Positions 63,880-64,000 of a stretch of 64,000 nt of DNA are shown in pieces. The stretch comes from Pseudomonas citri. GTDB lineage: Bacteria; Pseudomonadota; Gammaproteobacteria; Pseudomonadales; Pseudomonadaceae. A program made the translations under genes and the position numbers. The notes under the pieces were generated by a model. That model was not told the DNA's origin. It was given only the letters and a program-made list of their open reading frames with translations, and searched no databases. The stretch lies in contig NZ_JAODAB010000003.1 of NCBI RefSeq assembly GCF_025336485.1, forward strand, positions 298,414-362,413. The letters run 5' to 3'. How positions within the stretch are numbered: the stretch's first letter is position 1; every line of letters starts with the position of its first letter.

Positions 63880-64000
63880 GCTCCCAGTTGCGTGTTCGTC
63901 CTGACCAACGGCCTGGATTCGCTTTTCGTGCTTGTTCATACAGCTCGTGGCGCAGGGCTAGGATCTGCTTATCTTGACCCCGATGCCGCTCTGCCGGCGT
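63818..64000 (-). CDS. IS3-family transposase, C-terminal part (continues past window)
   Basis: The minus-strand frame open from base 64000 encodes 60 residues beginning TPAERHRGQDKQIL, with YEQARKANPGRWSGRTRNWE, and stopping at TAG (63818-63820). The RHRG, YE.AR..NP.RWSG.TRNW pattern is the characteristic C-terminus of IS3/IS150-group integrase-type transposases (OrfB). The remainder, including the DDE residues, lies outside the window. Confidence 0.8.
   Translation of the reverse strand, partial: TPAERHRGQDKQILALRHELYEQARKANPGRWSGRTRNWEPIGTVLLNPDQEQQHLEQAA

Overview
This is a GC-rich chromosomal window from a Pseudomonas, most likely of the P. fluorescens complex. The support is the gene content (SfnR/SfnG sulfone use, xylR-xylAFGH, fdsGBAD, a DUF3077 protein), the many REP/REPIN palindromes built on the GCGAGCAAGCTTTGCTCCC and GTGGCGAGGGGATTTATCCCC types, and the coding style. 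I see no tRNA, rRNA, CRISPR array or prophage. The left edge cuts a DinB-like gene and the right edge cuts an IS3-type transposase gene.

Layout. 0-7 kb: DinB-like protein, small secreted protein, DipZ-like thiol-disulfide protein divergent from an OmpR/EnvZ-type two-component pair, then a membrane GGDEF/EAL protein. 7-11.6 kb: a three-gene type I secretion operon (ABC, HlyD, TolC-type) with no substrate gene beside it. 11.8-18.2 kb: GABA-type permease, TetR regulator, polyamine-type binding protein, outer-membrane barrel and a SxxK amide hydrolase, together looking like an uptake and degradation locus for an amide or amine compound. 18.3-30.3 kb: a signalling block (FixJ-type regulator, LRAT-fold protein, 1828-residue STK/AAA/GAF/PAS/histidine kinase, stand-alone receiver) followed by a NodT-EmrB-EmrA efflux operon. 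TACCTAGGTA-like palindromes lie at its control regions.

30.5-40.8 kb: an organosulfur island. The sigma-54 activator SfnR faces a long operon (sfnG, a degenerate acyl-CoA-synthetase-like gene, then a complete branched-chain/urea-type ABC importer). A flavin-dependent SfnB/DszC-like monooxygenase is divergent from sfnG. Both sides of the divergent region carry GG-N10-GC sigma-54 promoter matches. 40.8-48.1 kb: PhoD-like phosphatase, Kup potassium transporter, small envelope proteins, and a DCC/DUF2269/saccharopine-dehydrogenase-like group. 48.2-54.8 kb: xylose regulator, isomerase and ABC transporter, without xylulokinase. 54.8-57 kb: LysE exporter, a REPIN-rich stretch, a structured leader before a DUF3077 gene, and an orphan PchB-like gene. 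57-62.2 kb: soluble NAD-dependent molybdenum formate dehydrogenase (fdsGBAD). 62.5-64 kb: small cytochrome c, cupin, IS remnant.

The most notable unexplained signals are three copies of a ~145-bp palindromic, MITE-like element whose two ends co-vary, the structured RNA-like leader at 55.99-56.08 kb, the apparent pseudokinase domain in the giant sensor kinase, and the pairing of sfnG with a dedicated ABC importer.
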